Assembly (NCBI GenBank): GCA_961205875.1
Contig: OY540812.1
Coordinates: 16,740,001-16,804,000, forward strand
Reading direction: 5' to 3'
DNA length: 64,000 nucleotides
Source: Sialis fuliginosa
Lineage: Eukaryota > Arthropoda > Insecta > Megaloptera > Sialidae
The position numbers and the translations under genes were made by a program. The notes under the pieces are model-generated. The model made no database searches, had not been told where the DNA came from, and saw only the letters and a list, made by a program, of their open reading frames with translations. Below, piece by piece: positions 57,361 through 64,000 of the stretch; the stretch's first letter is position 1; each line of letters opens with the position of its first letter.

Positions 57361-60300
57361 GGATCGATTTTTTTGTTGTTCGATTTAAGATTGATGTCTG
57401 AACGAAATTTTTATACGATGTCTTTGAATTCCACACGATATTAATATATTATGAAGATGTAATGATAGATATAATTATATTAATATAAATCATGTTTCTT
57501 TATCGGTGGTTTTGTAGTTGCAGAAAACCATTGGCGTGTTTCAGGGTGTATATTTAAATATTCACAAGTGGTTTTGTAGATATTTGCAAGTTTAAGACTT
57601 GATTTTTACTCCAAAAATGTAAATTAGTAATGTTCAAATTAATCATAGTTTACAATAAATGTTTCGTTAGAAATTTTCGATAATCTAACTCAGTAAATTT
57701 ACACAAAAAGAGACCAAAATAAACTTTATTTAAAATATCGGTATGGATAATAATTTTTAATATATGAAAAATTTCAATGGGATTTATCAGAAATAAAACT
57801 CACCTTTGTTTTATGAATATTAATTTTCTTATGACAATGTCAAAAACACAATACCACAGAACATTAAAAATAATGTTCTGTGCATAATACACATTCGTAG
57901 AATAACTAATTTGACAATTTGAATTTAGTTGAATTATCCAAGGGAACATGACGTATTTAAAATTAAAATTTTGAGGGTGGTTTTCATCCCTTCAATAGCT
58001 GTTTAGGCACATACAAATAATAAATGTCCCTTAGGTTCAATTGAACTGCAAAATAAGTGAAATAATACAACGTTCACTTTTTAGACGATAAAAGTTACAA
58101 AATTTCGAATTTTTCCAAAACCCCGATTAGCACCAAAATAAACAGGTCTGAAGTACTCACTGAGACAAACATTTTCTCTAAAAATAATTCAGAGCGGTGC
58201 ATTTTTACAGTTGTTATCGTCATCGAAAGAAAATTCTACATCCAGACACACAGATACACACACAGGCACACGCACAGACGCCATGCAGAAATGAACTTTT
58301 CTTTAAGTTTTGAAGGTAGTAAAATCAGAATCTGCTCTTATCTCGGACACGATTTTTCGACGATATTACAATACTTCCATTTCTTTCAGAACATGGAAGT
58401 AAAAAATCTCATTGATAGTCCGTTTTTTAGAGATTGCCAATAATTAGAATTTCAACATGATGCTACAAAATCAATCATCAGTTATAATCGTCATTTTTAA
58501 ACGTCATTCACGGTTATGGTGTATTATATAAAGTACAAAATAATCACAATTAGATAATTGTCCTTTTACTAATCGATCTTAAGTCTAGGATAAACGTAAA
58601 TCATGGTTTGAAAACGATTGATTAATTAATCGTGATTAATTTTGCTTTATGCAATCCATCATAAACAGTTGATCTTATAAGAAAATATATTCTTATTATT
58701 ATAATTTTTATTCAGATTCTTCCCAACTATATCCTAAGTAAAACTTTTTAATTCAAACTTATTAAGAGCTAAAATATTAAAGGTTAATCACCGTTCATAT
58801 TAAAAATGGGGTTTACAATTCAAGCATTTTCCTAAATTGTGATTTCTAAGAATAAATACAGGTACACAATACTTATTTTAATTCCTTGCAATTAAGTCAT
58901 TTCTGTATTTATAGATAATAGTTTATTTACAGATCTGTTTATAACGCATCTATTGTTATCCAAGTGAACTTGATCTAACATATCGACTAAATGACGTGGC
59001 TAAATCACTTCCGAGTCAGTCTGACGATGTCTTCTTTAGATTCTCAACAGATAGAAACTCCTAATGACTTTATTTATACATGTATCCAGCGATAGTCAAA
59101 ATGTAAATCGAAATAACAAATCTAGTATGTAAAATTAACCCATTAAATTCAACAATTTAATTAATATACTACACCTAATTCTGTTTTTGCACGGTAGATA
59201 CATACATACGTACAGCCTATTATCACCGTGTAAAAATTTTTTATTAACTTCCCAACTGGAAGTTATTGTAATCGGTCCGAAAATCGAAAGTACGTACGTA
59301 CGTATGTGCGTGTCATTTTTTACGTTCACGAAATCTCGTAAATAAAAAATGCTATTGACTTCGTTGGGGTGCCAATCGAAGCGTTTTGACGTGATTATGA
59401 TGATGTGAAAGAAAGGATTTTTCGAAATTCAACCCCTAAAAGCGTAAAAAGGGGTGTCAAGTTTTTTTTTTTTTTGGTCGGATTTACTTGAAACTTAGTA
59501 TAAATATTTTACAATACAAATAATGAAAAATGTATTTCAGTATTTTTTTTGTTAATTCAACCCCTAAGGGGGTAAAAAGGGGTGTAAAGTTTTTTTTTGG
59601 TCGGATTTACTTGAAACTTAGCATAAATATTCTACAATACAAATAATGAAAAATGTATTTATTTTTGTTATACGTACCTAAACAGCCATAGAAGGTGAAA
59701 ACCACCCTCAAAATTTGAATTTTAAATACTAATAAATAAGTCTACAATTCATATTGCCTTGGAAACTAACGCAATTAAATTTAATTTGTTTTATAAAACA
59801 AACCAATTCCATTTAAATTTTTCATATACATATTAAAAAAATATTCACATAAAATATACGGAAACAATAAATAATCAGTATTCAAGTATTTATAATCATA
59901 CTGTGTTGGGAATAATTGTGTGGACCTAAAGAGTCTCACCCCACCCCAAGCTTGTTTATTTATTTAATTGAAAGGGAAAATTTCACAAGAAAAAGAACTT
60001 CACTGTACGAAAATAATAAATTATATACATTTTACACTAACAATAAGTAATTAAAAAAAATGAGTCCTGTAATTTTTTTCATCATTTTATTGTTATCGAC
60101 CGTGCTATTTAAAAATCGTGTAAAAATATACAGAATTGGGTGTACAAATATGGTTTCATCGAAATATATTTTAATGTCTTAGCGAGTTTAATATTATTAA
60201 AAATATTGAATATAATGTAATTAATAAATCATATTAAAATTTTTCTCTTTGAAGAACATTTTAAGCGAGATGAAGACAAATGGCGTATGTATGTTCTAAA

Positions 60301-61698
60301 TCTAAATTATTAGTTTGAGCCATTATAATTAATCATTTCTGAAATGCGATATTAAAAAGGAATTTGGCAAATAAAACCGGGAAATAACTTAATACAAATA
60401 TGACACATTTATGAAGTAATTTAAATATTTTAATTATTTTTAGAGGGTGATATAAATTGTTGGAAATGCGAATTTCATATATTTCTTATTATAAACTAAA
60501 ACAATCGATACCAACGATTTTATAGACCTAAAATTTACAATATTGTTATGAAAATGTACCTATACGGACCCATTTATTTTGAATTTCAGCATTTGTTGGG
60601 TTTTTTTTTCATCTCGTCTGCTCGAAAAAATTTAAATTAATTCTATAAAATTTAAACCAGTGGAGTAATTAGAAGTAAGCAAAGCCGGCCTCCACCGGAA
60701 GCGATAGATTTAGGAGGGGGGAGGCATAGAGAGGAGAAATTGAGTGAAAGGGGGAACCGATTGAAGATCAATAACAAAAAAAATGTTCTCGCTTATACGG
60801 GGGGTGGAAAAGTCAGTTTGGAGGGGCGTCGAAAACAACATGAAGACAAAAAAAAGTTACTCATTCATACCAAGAGGTTGGAAGATTCAAACTAAAATAA
60901 AAGATTCGGGGCATTTTTTCACTTTTAGCCGGAGATGCAGCGACCTCTAGCTACGCCTCTGCACAAATTTGCATTATTTTTTTTTAATAATACAATAGTA
61001 AATAATTTATACATATAGATAACGCAGGAGTGAATTTCGGTACACTTTATAATATCAGCGTTTTTCATACCCATATAGATTTTATATTAATCCGGTACTG
61101 TATAATTTCATGTCTATTTTAAATTACTCGTACATTGTAAGTTAATATAATTACATAAGCATATTTTTAAAACTACTATTCTAAAAACACTAATGTATTA
61201 TATAAGGAAAATTTAAATATAGCTTATATCTCACTTAAACAAAAAACAAAAATCAAAGACATGAGCTAATGAGCAAAAGTGTTTGAATCTAGTGAAAATA
61301 AATAGCGCCATTGCAAGATGAAAGAATGCTTTCCTAGTTTTTTCTTCTTCCAACAGTTATTCCGACGATAGATTATCAACAGATGTGATTTCTGAGATTT
61401 ATATTCTTTTTGTTTACATATCAGAAGTGATTTGAAGTTTGATTAATGCCGACGAATCTAGATGACTTTGATCATTCCTAATGAATATAGAAAAATGGTA
61501 TTCGTTTTAAATATTTTAAAGAAATTCTTTAATTTAAAAATACGTAATTATTTTATTAGTTTATACTATTTAACAATATTTTTGGATAATTATGATAATA
61601 TAAAAACTAGGCAATAGCCAATAATATATGGGTGCTGAAAACGAATTTGACAATAAAACACTCACTGGCCCCTAAAATTTATTTGTTATAAAAAAAAA
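57361..61698. other. Gene-free repeat-rich stretch
   Basis: About 57955-58400 and 59240-59735 are related transposon-type sequences sharing AAATTTTGAGGGTGGTTTTC-like text in opposite orientation. Two imperfect copies of a block containing TCAACCCCTAA...GTAAAAAGGGGTGT...TTGGTCGGATTTACTTGAAA lie at 59430-59660. A GC-rich fragment at 60660-60960 ending CTAGCTACGCCTCTG looks like an old transposon end. Confidence 0.5.
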
Positions 61699-62322
61699 AG
61701 AAAATTTGTATCAATTTTGAGAGCCTACGCGGGTCGTGATAATTTTTTTCGACTAAATCTGAATGAATGATCTTTGGTGATCAGACTTTTCTCTGCGATT
61801 TGATTTTTTTGTATCGATGTACGATCATTTTTGACCGAGTTATGAAGAAAAGAGTTCCAAGTGTGGTTTTTGCTTTGATCACATATAACTAGATAAAAAA
61901 TGGTCACACAACGATACAAAAAAAATCAAATTGAAGAGAAAAGTCTGATCTACAAAAACCATTCATTTAATTCGATAAGAATATGTTTATAAAAAAGTCA
62001 TGCGGGATTTGATGTTTATTGTGTTGTTAACTATGAATACGATAATTATTTTGACCTCACTATGAATATTGGCCATTTTTGGCCATATTTTTGAATTTTT
62101 TATATTCTATTCGAATTAAATATATAAAAAACTCAAAAATATGGCCAAGAACGACCAATATTCAATAGACTCTGTAGCTCCGAATCTATTAATTTTTGAA
62201 CTTTCTGTTCAGGGAGTTTTTTTATCAGAATGGCATGAAGTACAACATATTACAATTTCAGCCAATTTGACCGGGAACTATTTAGACCCGTGAAACTCTC
62301 AAAATTGATATAAATTTTCTAC
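61699..62322. repeat. Foldback element of about 620 bp
   Basis: Outer arms AAATTTGTATCAATTTTGAG / CTCAAAATTGATATAAATTT. Nested inside are ATGATCTTTGGTGATCAGAC...CAAATTGAAGAGAAAAGTCTG and GCCATATTTTTGAATTTT / AAAACTCAAAAATATGGC pairs. No coding frame. Confidence 0.65.
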
Positions 62323-64000
62323 TTTTTAGGGAGGGGGGTCTGCGAGCTTTTTTATTTTCAAATTAGTTTTGGCGCACATAATACGTAAGAAAAACATAGT
62401 CCGAGTACAAGATCATTGTGGACCTATGTTGTTAATACCTAACGCACAGTAGCTTAGGAACGGGGGGGTTTTGGGGTCGACCCCCCCCCCCCCCCCGAAA
62501 TATACAATGTTCTTAAAATATATGAAATTATTATTACAATTTTGAATTGAATGACCTTTTTTGTGATTATAACCCACCCCCGAAATATTCAATGTTCTTA
62601 AAATATGCGAAATAATTATAATAATTTTGAATTGAATGACTTTCTTTTTTTGGATCATATAGTTAACTGCACTTAGTCTTGTGACTAAAAAAAAGGAAGG
62701 AAAAGGTCTTCAATAACTACTTATTAATTATTATTAATTAACGAACAATTTTATACAAAATAGAAGAAATAGAAGAAACCTTTATCTTTCTATGCCTCAA
62801 ACGCAATGTTTATCTGCCTCGTGCTCGTCCTAGATCATCAAATATCATACTCAAAAAAACAAACTGTACACACTAGAGATGCTCACCGATTCCAGCTAGC
62901 CCCAGATAATTTATGCTACCATAATATTGCGTAAGCTTACATACACATGTTGTATAAACACTTCCCAGCATTATGCTCCTCAGCACGAGACGTTTGTAAG
63001 TACGTATTTAACATTCAGAATTGTTGCGTACACTGCAGTATTTATTGCACCAATGTACGTTAATTACATCTTCACTATATTACACACTCAGTATGGGGTT
63101 ATTTGTCGCCGCCTACTTTGATTCTTATATGGCTATTTGGGAATTAACATAATGGCCGATAAAATTTTCATGTGACATGTGTACATATTTAAATGTGACA
63201 TTTTGTCCATATTTATCAAAGGCCAAGTTTGTAATGCTTAACTGTTATAATTTTTAATTATGTATGCTCAAATTTCTATAAAAAAGTTACTTTTAGATAT
63301 TTTTTTTAAATTTTAAACTGACTGAAAAAAAACAATAATAAATTTAACCATTTGATTTTTTTTTTGTCTTATAACTTTAGCTATAAACCAATGAATGATG
63401 ACAGTATGTGAATAGTTAAGTTTAAAAATAAAGAAATCTGTTTCATATTAAAATCTTATTATAACCGTTTATGTTTATACAAAAGGTAAACAAATTATCA
63501 AACTACAGCCATAAAAAAATTACGACTATACGAACAATTCATGCTCATAAATTTTATAAAAGTTTTGGTGGAATCTTCGACAGTTTTTTTAGAACTTAAA
63601 ATATTATAAAAATAATAAGTACCAACCTACACACTATCCAGAGCCGGCTTTAGTAAGTCTGGCGCCTTGGGCGAGATTTATTTTTCAGCCCTCTCTCCCC
63701 CTAAAATTTTTTTTAAATCACCGAAAATGTCAATTAAAATTGATAAATTAACAATTAAGTTCAATAGTTAATATCTCAGCTTGGCGCGATCCTACAGACT
63801 CCAACTTTTTTTTAAATATAGACATAGACATATAGACATAGCTTACATCATTAACTTTTTAGACTATCAAATGCCCTAAAACCGTCGAGACCCTCTTCCC
63901 TTCTAATTAACAAATTAAAATTGATAAATTAACAAATAAGTTGAATAGTTAATATCTCAGTATATCATCTCACAAATTTTTTAACGACACTGATGAATAA
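62323..64000. other. Gene-free end of the window with a tandem repeat
   Basis: CCCCCGAAATAT followed by AATGTTCTTAAAATAT occurs at about 62493 and 62578 as two roughly 85-bp tandem copies after a poly-C tract (62480-62496). A transposon-end-like fragment (CCGGCTTTAGTAAGTCTGGC) lies near 63644, and AAATTGATAAATTAACAA is repeated at 63735 and 63915. Confidence 0.5.

Noticed and set aside
61725..61919. 64-codon minus-strand frame
   Set aside because: Lies entirely in one arm region of a foldback element.

Overview
The window is strongly AT-rich eukaryotic DNA, almost certainly from an insect. It holds a spliced gene with GT-AG introns, TATA/initiator-type promoters, tRNA-derived and Helitron-type repeats, TA-flanked mariner relics and many MITEs. 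I cannot name the species. The repeat style (Helitrons starting TCCATACTATTATTAT, 3-bp TTA target duplications) would suit Hemiptera or Lepidoptera.

Region 1 (103-12198, minus strand) is the C-terminal two thirds of a laminin alpha chain. I placed 19 exons whose donors, acceptors and phases agree from end to end: 5660 nt, about 1887 codons. In protein order they encode laminin EGF-like (LE) repeats, one L4 (domain IV) module, more LE repeats, the coiled-coil domain II/I, LamG1, LamG2, LamG3 and the start of LamG4. The rest of LamG4, LamG5 and the 3'UTR lie to the left of the window. No laminin N-terminal (LN) domain was found anywhere to the right.

The most notable coding observation is a small unannotated-looking first exon at 10572-10682. 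It encodes a signal peptide ending in a half LE repeat (ECDECK) and a phase-0 GTATGT donor that fits exactly onto the exon at 8694-8877 (PGYWG...). This predicts a short laminin alpha isoform from an internal promoter, similar in design to the vertebrate short alpha-3A and alpha-4 chains. A second possible 5' exon, 31240-32209, encodes a novel secreted or signal-anchored pro-protein with a furin-like RFKR site. It ends in a phase-1 donor compatible with the LE exon at 12092-12198, but it could equally be an independent single-exon gene.

Region 2 (12.2-64 kb) has no other confident gene. It is a mosaic of decayed mobile elements: a PIF/Harbinger-like MITE that has expanded internally into 26 exact-length 79-bp repeats, partly as a 158-bp higher-order repeat (27549-29760); a 2.3-kb near-perfect palindrome (44755-47063); four full copies of one TA-flanked MITE family; a 3-bp-TSD MITE family; Helitron ends; mariner remnants; a three-level nest of elements (41171-42933); and several foldbacks. 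Two CpG-rich patches with core-promoter motifs (about 35.8-36.0 kb and 57.2-57.35 kb) stand out from the AT-rich background and may be transcription start regions.
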